Origin: Hyphomicrobiales bacterium
GTDB taxonomy: Bacteria > Pseudomonadota > Alphaproteobacteria > Rhizobiales > Rhizobiaceae
Assembly (NCBI GenBank): GCA_900466005.1
Contig: UEGQ01000003.1
Span: 1 to 64,000 of the forward strand
Reading direction: 5' to 3'
DNA: 64,000 bases
The notes beneath the pieces are model-generated. The model was given only the letters and a program-made list of their open reading frames with translations. It searched no databases and had not been told where the DNA came from. Positions 1-10,349 of this stretch are shown here, piece after piece. The position numbers and the translations under genes are program-made. Position 1 is the stretch's first letter; each line of letters starts with the position of its first letter.

Positions 1-1
1 C

Positions 2-74
2 AATCCCCACCACACGATGCGGAACCGCCGGCGAGAACGACAGGGATAAGCACTGTAACTGACTTAATCTTCAT
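2..74 (-). CDS. N-terminus of an exported or lipoprotein-like protein (cut by the window edge)
   Basis: An ATG on the minus strand is preceded by a strong GGAGGGCGAC ribosome binding site. It opens a frame with a short basic N-terminus (MKIKS), a hydrophobic stretch and a Cys near residue 22, which looks like a secretion signal and possibly a lipoprotein signal. Only about 24 codons lie in the window, so the family cannot be told. It lies about 150 bases downstream of glpV, beyond a terminator hairpin, so it is probably a separate transcription unit. Confidence 0.5.
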   Translation of the reverse strand, partial: MKIKSVTVLIPVVLAGGSASCGGD

Positions 75-145
75 GTCGCCCTCCAGGTTGCGCGGGATAT
101 CGACCATGCCAGCGGCATCGTAACCCGGCACGTTGGAGATATAGA

Positions 146-176
146 AAACCGCCGGTGCTGTTACACACCGGCGGCT
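146..176 (-). terminator. Rho-independent terminator after glpV
   Basis: A perfect 9-bp stem (149-157 with 166-174) and an 8-base loop are followed on the minus strand by a TTTTC run. It lies 45 bases past the glpV stop and would end the whole glp operon transcript. Confidence 0.75.
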
Positions 177-221
177 CTTGTCGTTGGTGACACGGGCAGC
201 GCCCAGCGTGCCGGATTCCGA

Positions 222-1943
222 TTACTTCTGCCAGCTCTTGACGAGTTCGTCGTAGTTGACCGTGATCGGCTTTTCTTTCTCGTTTTCGACCTTCAGCTGC
301 GGAGCGAGGTTACCCTTCGAGACGGCATCCTTGTTCCAGTACTCAAGGTCGTGTTCCTCGGCGAGCTTCGGACCGATGTCACCCTGGACGCCAGCACGCT
401 CCAGACGCTGAAGGACCTTTTCCTGCTCGGCGCAGAGCGAGTCCATGGCTTCCTGTGCAGTCTTTGCGCCAGAGGAGGCGTCGCCGATGGCCTGCCACCA
501 CAGCTGGGCAAGCTTCGGATAGTCGGGAACGTTGGTACCGGTCGGCGACCACTGAAGGCGAGCTGGTGAGCGATAGAACTCGATCAGACCGCCAAGCTTC
601 GGTGCACGGTCGGTGAAGGACTGGTGATCGAGGGTCGACTGACGGATGAAGGTCAGACCGACATGGCTCTTCTTCAGGTCGACAGTCTTGGAGGTTACGA
701 ACTGCGCGTAGAGCCATGCGGCCTTGGCGCGGTCGTCTGGCGTCGACTTCATGAGCGTCCACGAGCCCGCATCCTGATAGCCGAGCTTCATGCCGTCCTT
801 CCAGTAGACGCCGTGCGGCGACGGAGCAAAGCGCCACTTCGGCGTACCGTCCTCGTTCACAACGGGCAGGCCTTCCTTGACGAAGTCCGCCGTGAATGCG
901 GTATAGGTGAACATCTGCTGGGCGATTTCACCCTGAGACGGAACCGGACCGGATTCAGAGAAGGTCATGCCGTTGGCAGCAGCCGGTGCGTAGGCCTTCA
1001 TCCAGTCGAGATACTTCTGGATCGAATATACGGCGGCCGGGCCGTTGGTGTCGCCGCCGCGAGCAACGCAGGAGCCGACCGGACGCGAGTTTTCGTCGAC
1101 CTTGATACCCCATTCGTCGACGGGCTTGCCGTTCGGAATGCCGCGGTCACCGTTACCTGCCATGGAGAGCCAGGCATCGGTGAAGCGCCAGCCGAGAGAC
1201 GGGTCCTTCTTGCCGTAGTCCATGTGGCCATAGACCTTCTTGCCGTCGATCTCGCGGCCGGTGAAGAACTCGGCGATGTCTTCGTAAGCCGACCAGTTGA
1301 CCGGAACGCCGAGGTCGTAACCGTACTTGGCCTTGAAGTCCGCCTTGTTCTTCTCGTCGTTGAACCAGTCGTAGCGGAACCAGTAAAGGTTGGCGAACTG
1401 CTGGTCCGGGAGCTGGTAGAGCTTGCCGTCCGGGGCCGTCGTGAACGACTTGCCGATGAAGTCATCGATATCGAGGTTCGGGTTGGTGACATCCTTGCCT
1501 TCGTTGGCCATGAAGTCGGAGAGCGAGCGGGCCTGCTGATAGCGCCAGTGGGTACCGATCAGGTCCGAGTCATTGATGTAGGCGTCATAAATGTTCTCAC
1601 CGGACTGCATCTGCGTCTGCAGTTTCTCGACGACGTCACCCTCGCCGATCAGGTCGTGGGTGATCTTGATGCCGGTAATGGCGGTGAACGCCGGTGCGAG
1701 CACTTTGGATTCGTATTCATGGGTCGTAATGGTTTCGGAAACGACCTTGATGTCCATGCCGGCGAAGGGCTTCGCTGCATCGACGAACCATTGCATTTCC
1801 TTTTCCTGGTCTGCGCGGGAGAGCGTCGAGAGATCGCCGACCTCCTTGTCCAGGAACTGTTTTGCCTCATCCATTCCGGCAAAGGCGGTGCCGGTCAGGG
1901 CCAGCAGCATGGCTGCCGTAGTCGTCAAGAGATGCCGTCGCAT
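222..1943 (-). CDS. glpV: Glycerol ABC transporter, periplasmic substrate-binding protein
   Basis: This is the extracytoplasmic solute-binding protein of the rhizobial glycerol importer. It has 573 residues, a Sec signal peptide (MRRHLLTTTA start, hydrophobic core, cleavage near AFA-G at residue 22) and a long type-2 periplasmic binding domain of the family 1 class. Its length and its place as last gene after two permeases and a small membrane protein match GlpV of the R. leguminosarum glpRDSTPQUV system as I remember it. The substrate assignment rests on the adjacent glpD and glpR, not on binding residues. A terminator follows. Confidence 0.88.
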   Translation of the reverse strand: MRRHLLTTTAAMLLALTGTAFAGMDEAKQFLDKEVGDLSTLSRADQEKEMQWFVDAAKPFAGMDIKVVSETITTHEYESKVLAPAFTAITGIKITHDLIGEGDVVEKLQTQMQSGENIYDAYINDSDLIGTHWRYQQARSLSDFMANEGKDVTNPNLDIDDFIGKSFTTAPDGKLYQLPDQQFANLYWFRYDWFNDEKNKADFKAKYGYDLGVPVNWSAYEDIAEFFTGREIDGKKVYGHMDYGKKDPSLGWRFTDAWLSMAGNGDRGIPNGKPVDEWGIKVDENSRPVGSCVARGGDTNGPAAVYSIQKYLDWMKAYAPAAANGMTFSESGPVPSQGEIAQQMFTYTAFTADFVKEGLPVVNEDGTPKWRFAPSPHGVYWKDGMKLGYQDAGSWTLMKSTPDDRAKAAWLYAQFVTSKTVDLKKSHVGLTFIRQSTLDHQSFTDRAPKLGGLIEFYRSPARLQWSPTGTNVPDYPKLAQLWWQAIGDASSGAKTAQEAMDSLCAEQEKVLQRLERAGVQGDIGPKLAEEHDLEYWNKDAVSKGNLAPQLKVENEKEKPITVNYDELVKSWQK

Positions 1944-2012
1944 TGTATCCTCCCAGGGTTTTGCGATTGCAGATGCGAATATCAGGCGCGGTGTTCGCGC
2001 CTTTTTCTTGCC

Positions 2013-2294
2013 CTAGACGAAGCGGAAGACGCCGATTGCGTAGACCGCGGACAGGGCGAGAGCCCACCAAAGGTTCGGGCCGATGAGCCCGAGCCAAGCG
2101 AGATGGATGAATGCCGAACCGAGCAGCGACACGAACAGCCGGTCTCCGCGGGTCGTTTCGAAGTGAAGGATGCCGATCCGCGGATTTCCGCCGGGGGAGA
2201 GGTATTCCCAGATCGCCATCGTGATCAGCAGAAGCAGAATGGAGCCGAAGAAGAGCGCCGTTGGCAGTGTCCAGGCCATCCACGAGAAGTCCAT
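2013..2294 (-). CDS. glpU: Small membrane protein of the glycerol ABC transporter (DUF2160-like)
   Basis: This 93-residue protein has two to three hydrophobic segments (about residues 8-26, 50-67 and 74-90), a PGGNPRIG loop and a C-terminal ...GVFRF. The start is set at the ATG at 2294, 14 bases downstream of the glpQ stop; the longer open frame upstream is a shadow inside glpQ. In the rhizobial glycerol operon a gene of this size and position is called glpU, and its exact role is unknown. It is co-transcribed between glpQ and glpV. Confidence 0.8.
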   Translation of the reverse strand: MDFSWMAWTLPTALFFGSILLLLITMAIWEYLSPGGNPRIGILHFETTRGDRLFVSLLGSAFIHLAWLGLIGPNLWWALALSAVYAIGVFRFV

Positions 2295-2308
2295 TGATGT
2301 GTTTCTCC

Positions 2309-3127
2309 TCAGACGCGACCTAGGGCGAAGCCCTTGGCGATGTAGTTGCGGACGAAGTAGATGACCAGCGCCCCGGGGATGATGGTCAGGACACCTGCTG
2401 CAGCGAGCACGCCCCAGTCCATTCCGGACGCTGATACCGTGCGAGTCATGGTCGCGGCGATCGGCTTGGCGTTGGTCGTGGTGAGCGTGCGGGCAATCAG
2501 CAACTCGACCCACGAGAACATGAAGCAGAAGAATGCCGCGACGCCGATGCCAGAGGCGATGAGCGGCATGAAGATCTTCACGAAAAACTTCGGGAAAGAG
2601 TAACCGTCGATATAGGCGGTCTCGTCGATTTCCTTCGGCACGCCAGACATGAAGCCTTCGAGAATCCACACCGCCAGCGGCACGTTGAACAGGCAGTGAG
2701 CGATCGCGACCGCAATATGAGTATCGATGAGCCCGAATGCCGAGTAGAGCTGGAAGAAGGGCAGCGCAAAGACAGCGGGAGGAGCCATTCGGTTGGTCAG
2801 CAGCCAGAAGAACAGGTGTTTGTCGCCGAGGAAACGGTAGCGTGAAAAGGCATAGGCAGCCGGCAGAGCCGCGGTTACGGAGATCACCGTGTTCAGCACG
2901 ACGTAGATGATCGAGTTGATATAGCCGCTGTACCACGAGGGATCGGTAAAGATCACCTTGTAGTTCCGAAGAGTCGGATTCTCCGGCCACAGCGAGAAGG
3001 TACCGATGATCTCCGCGTTTTCCTTGAAGCTCATGTTCACGAGCCAGTAGATCGGCAGGATCAGGAAGACGATGTAGAGCGTCGGGATGACCCAGGAGAA
3101 GTCGTGGCGGGTGTTTGCAGCACTCAT
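2309..3127 (-). CDS. glpQ: Glycerol ABC transporter permease (second)
   Basis: This is an inner-membrane permease of the MalG type (272 residues), with six predicted membrane segments and the cytoplasmic EAA-type loop around 'EIDETAYIDGYS' that docks on the ATPase. I chose the ATG at 3127 (MSAANTRHDF) because it has a GGAGACGAG ribosome site and starts 16 bases after the glpP stop; the in-frame ATG at 3160 would overlap glpP. It would pair with GlpP to form the glycerol channel in the inner membrane. Confidence 0.87.
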   Translation of the reverse strand: MSAANTRHDFSWVIPTLYIVFLILPIYWLVNMSFKENAEIIGTFSLWPENPTLRNYKVIFTDPSWYSGYINSIIYVVLNTVISVTAALPAAYAFSRYRFLGDKHLFFWLLTNRMAPPAVFALPFFQLYSAFGLIDTHIAVAIAHCLFNVPLAVWILEGFMSGVPKEIDETAYIDGYSFPKFFVKIFMPLIASGIGVAAFFCFMFSWVELLIARTLTTTNAKPIAATMTRTVSASGMDWGVLAAAGVLTIIPGALVIYFVRNYIAKGFALGRV

Positions 3128-3143
3128 TTGTCTCGTCTCCACC

Positions 3144-4010
<867 letters not shown>

Positions 4011-4013
4011 CGA

Positions 4014-5084
<1,071 letters not shown>

Positions 5085-5095
5085 TTGCGCTCTCC

Positions 5096-6172
5096 TCAGG
5101 CAGCCGTGTCGGCCAGGCCGATTGCCCTGCCCTCGGGGGCGAAGGCCATCAGGTGGCGGGTGTCGAGATGAAGCTCGACGACCTGATCCGGGTCGATGTC
5201 GTAAATGCCGTGCATGAGGGCGACCCATCGGGCGCCCATGAAGCCGACATGGATGAAGCTCTCGGAGCCGGCGATTTCGGAGATCTGTGTCCGGGCCGAC
5301 AGCGGTACCGCCGTGGTCGACGGTTGAAGTGACAGGTGATGCGGCTGAAAGGCGATGGTCATGGGACCATCAGCAATAGCCGAAAGATGCGCCGGCACAG
5401 GAAGCGCATCGGCATCGTTGACGTGGAACATGTCACCCGACTTCACAACCGCAAGTGTATTCAACGGTGGATCGGCGAAGGTCCGGGCGGTAACGAGATC
5501 GCTTGGTTTGCGATAGGCGTCGATAGTTCGGCCGAACTGCGTGATGCGGCCTTCCGAAAGCGTCGCGGTATTCCCGCCGAGAAGCAGCGCTTCGGACGGC
5601 TCTGTCGTCGCGTAAACGAAGATTGCGCCCGACTCGGCGAAGATACGCGGGAGTTCCTCGCGAAGTTCCTCGCGAAGCTTGTAGTCCAGGTTGGCAAGGG
5701 GCTCGTCGAGAAGGACGAGGCTCGCATTCTTGACGATCGCACGCGCGAGCGCCGTGCGCTGCTGCTGGCCACCGGAAAGATTGAGGGGGGTCCGGTCGAG
5801 ATAGGGCGTGAGCTTCAGGAGATCGGCCGCCCGCCGCACCTCGCGGTCGATGGTTGCCGCATCCTTGCCGGCAGTGCGCATCGGCGAGGCGATGTTTTCG
5901 TAAACCGTGAGCGCAGGATAGTTGATGAATTGCTGGTACACCATCGCGACGTTGCGGTTCTGGACGCGCACGCCAGTGACGTCGGCGCCGTCGAAAAGAA
6001 TTGCGCCACTCGTCGGTTTGTCCAGCCCTGCCATCAGGCGCATCAATGATGTCTTGCCCGAGAGCGTCGGCCCCAAAAGGACGTTCAGCGTACCTCGTTC
6101 AAGAACAAGATCGGTCGGGTGGATGTGAAAATCTCCGCCCACCACCTTCGCGGCATTCCGCAATTCGAGCAT
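5096..6172 (-). CDS. glpS: Glycerol ABC transporter ATPase with canonical signature
   Basis: This is an ABC ATPase of 358 residues. The P-loop GPTLSGKTS (residues 34-42) has Thr-Leu in place of the common Ser-Gly; the LSGGQQQR signature and a canonical LLDEPLANLD Walker B/D-loop follow. The C-terminal TOBE-like region is typical of sugar and polyol importers. The gene starts about 40 bases after glpD and is followed closely by glpT. It should energise the GlpPQ channel as the partner of GlpT. Confidence 0.86.
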   Translation of the reverse strand: MLELRNAAKVVGGDFHIHPTDLVLERGTLNVLLGPTLSGKTSLMRLMAGLDKPTSGAILFDGADVTGVRVQNRNVAMVYQQFINYPALTVYENIASPMRTAGKDAATIDREVRRAADLLKLTPYLDRTPLNLSGGQQQRTALARAIVKNASLVLLDEPLANLDYKLREELREELPRIFAESGAIFVYATTEPSEALLLGGNTATLSEGRITQFGRTIDAYRKPSDLVTARTFADPPLNTLAVVKSGDMFHVNDADALPVPAHLSAIADGPMTIAFQPHHLSLQPSTTAVPLSARTQISEIAGSESFIHVGFMGARWVALMHGIYDIDPDQVVELHLDTRHLMAFAPEGRAIGLADTAA

Positions 6173-6213
6173 TACGGTTCCCGTGCCTCCTCACCGACGG
6201 GACCACATGCGCC

Positions 6214-7734
6214 TTATCCGGCCAGTTTCGCCGGAACGGCAGCCATGTACTCCTCCAAATTCTTCGCTTCTTCCTGCGTGAGCCTGAGCCCCAGCTTCGT
6301 CCTTCGCCACAAGACATCCTCCGATGTCCGGGCCCATTCCTGTATCATCAGCCAGCGCACTTCGCACTCGTAGAGGTCATGGCCGAAGTGACGACCGAGA
6401 TCCGCCAAGGTCGATGCGCTGCCGAGCAGATCGTACGCGCGAGTACCATACGAACGGATGAGCCGCTCCGCATGGCGCTCGTTGAGGAACGAATAACGAT
6501 CCTCGAGCTTCCTTACCTCTGCGGCGTAGCCAGTTGGAGGAAAATCGCCTCCCGGAAGATGGCTGTGAGCGGTCCAGGGCGCTCCCTTGGTGCCGATCTT
6601 TTCACCGATCTTCTCCACGGCGTGTTCGGCCAACCGCCGGTAGGTCGTAAGCTTGCCCCCAAAGACGTTCAGCAACGGGGCCTCACTTGCATTTCCTTCG
6701 ACCTTCAGGACATAGTCCCGGGTCGCCTCCTGCGCCCTGCTTGCTCCATCATCGTAGAGCGGACGAACCGCCGAGTATGCCCAGACAATGTCGTCGTTGC
6801 GGATCGATTCAGCAAAGTATTCGCTTGCCGCCGAACAGAGGTAATTGATCTCTTCCGGCGTTATCCTCACATCGCGTGGATCGCCGGTATAGTCGCGGTC
6901 CGTCGTGCCGATCAGCGTGAAATCGCGCTCGTACGGGATCGCAAAAATAATGCGATTGTCGGGATTCTGGAAGAAATAGGCACGCGTGCCATCGAACTTC
7001 TTCCTGACGACGATGTGGCTTCCCTGAACGAGTCGCACGTTGTGTGCGCCGTTGTTGCCCAAGGCGTCGGCGAGAACCCGGTCAACCCAGGGACCGGTGG
7101 CATTCACGAGCATCCGGGCTCGGACAGTCGTGACGGCGCCGCTTTCGCGGTCTTCGATCTCGATCGACCAGCAGTCTGCGGTCCGTCGCGCGGATACGAC
7201 GCGGGAGCGGTTGAAGACGCGGGCGCCGCGGTCGGCGGCGTCGCGGGCATTGAGAACCACCATGCGAGCGTCGTCCACCCAGCCGTCGGAATACTCGAAC
7301 GCCTTGCCAAACAGCGGCTTGAGGGGCAGGCCGGCCGGATCGCGGCGCAGGTCGAGCGTCGTCGTTGCAGGCAGGAGCTTCCGCCCACCCAGGTGGTCAT
7401 AGATGAAAAGGCCGAGCCGGATCAACCAGGCGGGGCGAATGCCACCCTTCTGGAAGGGAAGGACGAATCGCAAAGGCCAGATGATATGAGGTGCCATGGC
7501 CCAGAGCACCTCGCGCTCCATCAGCGCCTCCCGAACGAGGCGGAACTCGTAGTACTCAAGGTAGCGCAATCCGCCATGGATCAGTTTCGTCGAGCCGGAT
7601 GAGGTACCCGAAGCGAAATCGTTCATCTCCGCCAGCGCGACCGAGTATCCTCGCCCCGCAGCGTCTCGCGCGATACCGCATCCATTGATGCCGCCGCCAA
7701 TAACGAAGATGTCGTAAAGCCCTTGGACCACCAT
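6214..7734 (-). CDS. glpD: Glycerol-3-phosphate dehydrogenase, FAD-dependent
   Basis: This enzyme oxidises glycerol 3-phosphate to dihydroxyacetone phosphate at the inner membrane and passes electrons to quinone. The N-terminal dinucleotide-binding motif is DIFVIGGGINGCG, and typical DAO-family blocks follow (GTSSGSTKLIHGG, 'NATGPWVD', 'FGGKLTTYR'). Starts at 7791, 7755 and 7734 are possible. I chose 7734 (MVVQGLYDIF, 506 residues) because it has a GGGGA site and gives the usual family length, and because a good promoter lies at 7790-7818, which rules out the longest form. It is the first structural gene of the glp operon. Confidence 0.93.
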   Translation of the reverse strand: MVVQGLYDIFVIGGGINGCGIARDAAGRGYSVALAEMNDFASGTSSGSTKLIHGGLRYLEYYEFRLVREALMEREVLWAMAPHIIWPLRFVLPFQKGGIRPAWLIRLGLFIYDHLGGRKLLPATTTLDLRRDPAGLPLKPLFGKAFEYSDGWVDDARMVVLNARDAADRGARVFNRSRVVSARRTADCWSIEIEDRESGAVTTVRARMLVNATGPWVDRVLADALGNNGAHNVRLVQGSHIVVRKKFDGTRAYFFQNPDNRIIFAIPYERDFTLIGTTDRDYTGDPRDVRITPEEINYLCSAASEYFAESIRNDDIVWAYSAVRPLYDDGASRAQEATRDYVLKVEGNASEAPLLNVFGGKLTTYRRLAEHAVEKIGEKIGTKGAPWTAHSHLPGGDFPPTGYAAEVRKLEDRYSFLNERHAERLIRSYGTRAYDLLGSASTLADLGRHFGHDLYECEVRWLMIQEWARTSEDVLWRRTKLGLRLTQEEAKNLEEYMAAVPAKLAG

Positions 7735-7767
7735 TTTCCCCGAAATTTTGCGCATTGCACAAATTAG

Positions 7768-7818
7768 CGCAATTGCGAAAACATAAAACAATTAAATTGA
7801 AAATAAATCGAATGTCAA
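7768..7818 (-). promoter_or_regulatory. Promoter and likely GlpR operator region in front of glpD
   Basis: The 100 bases between glpR and glpD are very AT-rich against the GC-rich surroundings. On the minus strand they contain TTGACA (7813-7818), a 17-base spacer and TTAATT (7790-7795), a good housekeeping promoter. TTTCGTTT overlaps the -35 side, TTTTCGC follows downstream, and a perfect palindrome CGCAATTGCG lies at 7768-7777 near the expected transcript start. These repeats are plausible GlpR sites, but the assignment is inference. Confidence 0.6.
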
Positions 7819-7836
7819 ACGAAAGTTTTCGCGCTT

Positions 7837-8616
7837 CTATACCGCGCTGCCCGGGGCTGGAGCTTCGATCAGTTCGACATTGTTCTCTGAGCAAATCCGC
7901 CGGATGGATTCGAGAGGGCAGTGGTCGGTTATGAAGGTATGGACCTGGGAAAGATGGCCGATACGGACGGGCGCGGTGCGTTCGAACTTCGTCGAATCCG
8001 CAACGAGAATGACGTGACGAGCATTGGCTATGATCGCTTGCGCCACTTTCACCTCGCGGAAGTCGTAGTCGAGAAGGGCACCGTCAGCATCGATGGCCGA
8101 GGCGCCGATCACGGCGTAGTCGACCTTGAACTGTCGGATGAAATCGACGGCTGCCTCCCCGACGATACCGCCGTCGGAAGCGCGGACGACGCCGCCGGCG
8201 ATGACCACTTCAATCGCAGGAAGAAGTCTCAACTTGTTGGCCACGTTGATGTTATTAGTAATGACCATCAACTCTTGATGGCCCGCGAGAGCTTCTCCGA
8301 CTGCTTCCGTCGTCGTTCCGATGTTGATGAATAGCGAGGCATTGTTGGAAATGAGCTTCGCGGCGGCGATGCCGATAGCCTGTTTCTCTTGGGCGGCGAT
8401 CTGCCGGCGAGCCTCGTATTTCATGTTTACGGTGCCGGACGGAAGGGTCGCTCCGCCGTGGATACGTGACAAAACACGCGCATCGCAGAGGTCGTTCAGG
8501 TCTTTGCGGATCGTCTGCGGCGTCACGGAGAAGCGTAGCGCCAACTCCTCGACGAGCACGCGCCCATTGGCTTTTGCCAGCTCGACGATCTCGGCCTGCC
8601 GACCAGTAAGGTACAT
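7837..8616 (-). CDS. glpR: DeoR-family repressor of the glycerol operon
   Basis: This is a 259-residue DeoR-type regulator. An N-terminal helix-turn-helix (residues about 5-57, RQAEIVELAKANG ... FSVTPQTIRKDLNDL) is followed by the effector-binding domain with 'INIGTTTEAVGEAL' and 'GASAIDADGALLDYDF'. The start at 8616 (MYLTGRQAEI) has an AAAGG site; the open frame extends upstream without a better start. By analogy with GlpR it would repress glp genes and be released by glycerol 3-phosphate. It is encoded just ahead of glpD on the same strand, so it may also be part of the operon. Confidence 0.87.
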   Translation of the reverse strand: MYLTGRQAEIVELAKANGRVLVEELALRFSVTPQTIRKDLNDLCDARVLSRIHGGATLPSGTVNMKYEARRQIAAQEKQAIGIAAAKLISNNASLFINIGTTTEAVGEALAGHQELMVITNNINVANKLRLLPAIEVVIAGGVVRASDGGIVGEAAVDFIRQFKVDYAVIGASAIDADGALLDYDFREVKVAQAIIANARHVILVADSTKFERTAPVRIGHLSQVHTFITDHCPLESIRRICSENNVELIEAPAPGSAV

Positions 8617-8741
8617 TTCGGTTGCCTTTCGTTTCTTTCGGTAGTCGCGTATGAGACGAAAATGCACCCATGTTCGCCCGAGTGCAACCGGGTTTCTGCT
8701 CGTCTGCGTTCTTGCGTGGTAGCAACGTTTGATAGAACCCG

Positions 8742-10346
8742 TCAGCCGATCAGCCTCACGAGCGTTTCCAGGCGGTCGGCGTCGCGCGGCATCTTGTCTG
8801 TCCTTAGCCGTGCAATGCGGGGAAAACGCATGGCGACACCTGACTTGTGCCGGGTCGAACGATTGATGCCCTCGAAGGCGACCTCGACGACGAAGCCATG
8901 GTCGGGCTCGGCGCGCAGCGCCCGTACGGGGCCGAAGCGGTCGACGGTATTGTGGCGGACATAACGGTCGAGTACTTCCAGTTCAGCATCGGTGAAACCG
9001 AAATAGGCCTTCCCGACGGGGACCAGCGTGTCTCCGTCCTCGCCCGCCGTCCACACGCCGAACGTAAAGTCTGAATAGTAGCTGGAGCGCTTGCCGTGCC
9101 CTCGCTGCGCGTACATCAGCACCGCATCGACGTTCAGCGGCTCGCGTTTCCACTTGAACCACGGACCTTTGACGCGTCCCGCCTGGTAGGTGCTGTCGAG
9201 GCGTTTGATCATGACGCCTTCGATGACCGGATCGGGAGGATTGCGTCTGCGTCTTTCCAACTCCTCCCAGCTGCAGAAGGGCACAATCGGTGAGAGGTCG
9301 AAACGCTCCTCCGGCGCCTGATCGATCAGGCGCGTGAGTCGTTCACGCCGGGCGAGGAACACTTCTCTACGGACATCCTCCTTCCCTTCGAACAATACGT
9401 CATAGGCGCGCAGGAAGGCCGGATAGTCCTGCATCAGGCTGGACGATACCGTCTTGCGATTCAACCGCTGCTGAAGGTCGGAGAACGTCCTCGTCGGCTC
9501 TCCCGACCGCGACGTGCCGCCCACCAGAAGCTCGCCGTCGATGACCCCTTCGAAGAGGGCCGAGTCGACCACGTCGGGAAAGGCTGCCGATATGTCGTCG
9601 CCGGAGCGGGAATAGAGCCGCCTCTGCCCGTGGAAATGCGAAAGCTGGACGCGGATTCCATCCCATTTCCATTCGGCTGCAAAATCGGACGGATCGAGCG
9701 TGTCGAGATCGCCTTCTCCGACCGGGGTTGCCAGCATTACGGAATGAAAGATGGCGGGGGTCGCCAGCACCGGTCGTTCCTGCCGGCCTTCGAGCCACGC
9801 AAACAGGCTTTCATAGGGCGGCGCCAATCCATGCCAGAGCGTTTCGATCTCGGCGACATCCTTTCCGGCCATGTCCGCCAGAGCCTGCTTCGCCAGTCTC
9901 GCCGAGACGCCGATTCGCAAGCCACCTGTGACAAGTTTGAGGAAGGCGAAACGGCCGGATGTATCCAGGCAGTCGAGCAGGTCTCTGACTGCCTTTCGTA
10001 CCTCCGTCCGATCGAGCGACTGCATGAGCTGCACGACCTCTCCCAGTCGGGGCTGGGGGCGCTCCTCCTCGTGATCGCCGTTCCAGACCAGCGCGATCGT
10101 CTCTGCAAGGTCACCGACATAATCGTAGGAGTAGCGGAAGAGAGCTTCATCCATTCGCTCGAGCACGAGGTTGCGCAGCATCATCGGCTTCACGGTATGG
10201 AGCTCCAGCGTTCCTGCCAAGGCGGCAAGCGCATAGCCACGGTCCGGATCTGGGCTTCTGCGGAAATAATCGACGAGCAAGGTCAACTTGGCGGTGCGGC
10301 CGGGGGTGAAGACGAGGCGATCGAGAAGATCGGCAAAGGCTTTCAT
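8742..10346 (-). CDS. ATP-dependent DNA ligase of the Lhr-cassette type
   Basis: This 534-residue ligase has an N-terminal all-helical domain (residues 1-200). The adenylation domain carries the nucleotidyl-lysine motif KWDGIR (Lys227) and the downstream motifs 'YSRSGDD' and 'EGVIDGEL'. A C-terminal OB fold contains 'VVEVAFEGINRSTRHKSG'. It seals nicks with ATP and is not the NAD-dependent essential LigA. It starts 3 bases after the neighbouring exonuclease gene, an arrangement typical of the four-gene repair cassette (ligase, Lhr helicase, exonuclease, phosphoesterase). The Lhr and phosphoesterase members are not in this window. Confidence 0.9.
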   Translation of the reverse strand: MKAFADLLDRLVFTPGRTAKLTLLVDYFRRSPDPDRGYALAALAGTLELHTVKPMMLRNLVLERMDEALFRYSYDYVGDLAETIALVWNGDHEEERPQPRLGEVVQLMQSLDRTEVRKAVRDLLDCLDTSGRFAFLKLVTGGLRIGVSARLAKQALADMAGKDVAEIETLWHGLAPPYESLFAWLEGRQERPVLATPAIFHSVMLATPVGEGDLDTLDPSDFAAEWKWDGIRVQLSHFHGQRRLYSRSGDDISAAFPDVVDSALFEGVIDGELLVGGTSRSGEPTRTFSDLQQRLNRKTVSSSLMQDYPAFLRAYDVLFEGKEDVRREVFLARRERLTRLIDQAPEERFDLSPIVPFCSWEELERRRRNPPDPVIEGVMIKRLDSTYQAGRVKGPWFKWKREPLNVDAVLMYAQRGHGKRSSYYSDFTFGVWTAGEDGDTLVPVGKAYFGFTDAELEVLDRYVRHNTVDRFGPVRALRAEPDHGFVVEVAFEGINRSTRHKSGVAMRFPRIARLRTDKMPRDADRLETLVRLIG

Positions 10347-10349
10347 GGT

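Noticed and set aside
624..2297. Plus-strand frame opposite glpV and glpU
   Set aside because: Runs across two real genes on the other strand and has no domain or ribosome site.
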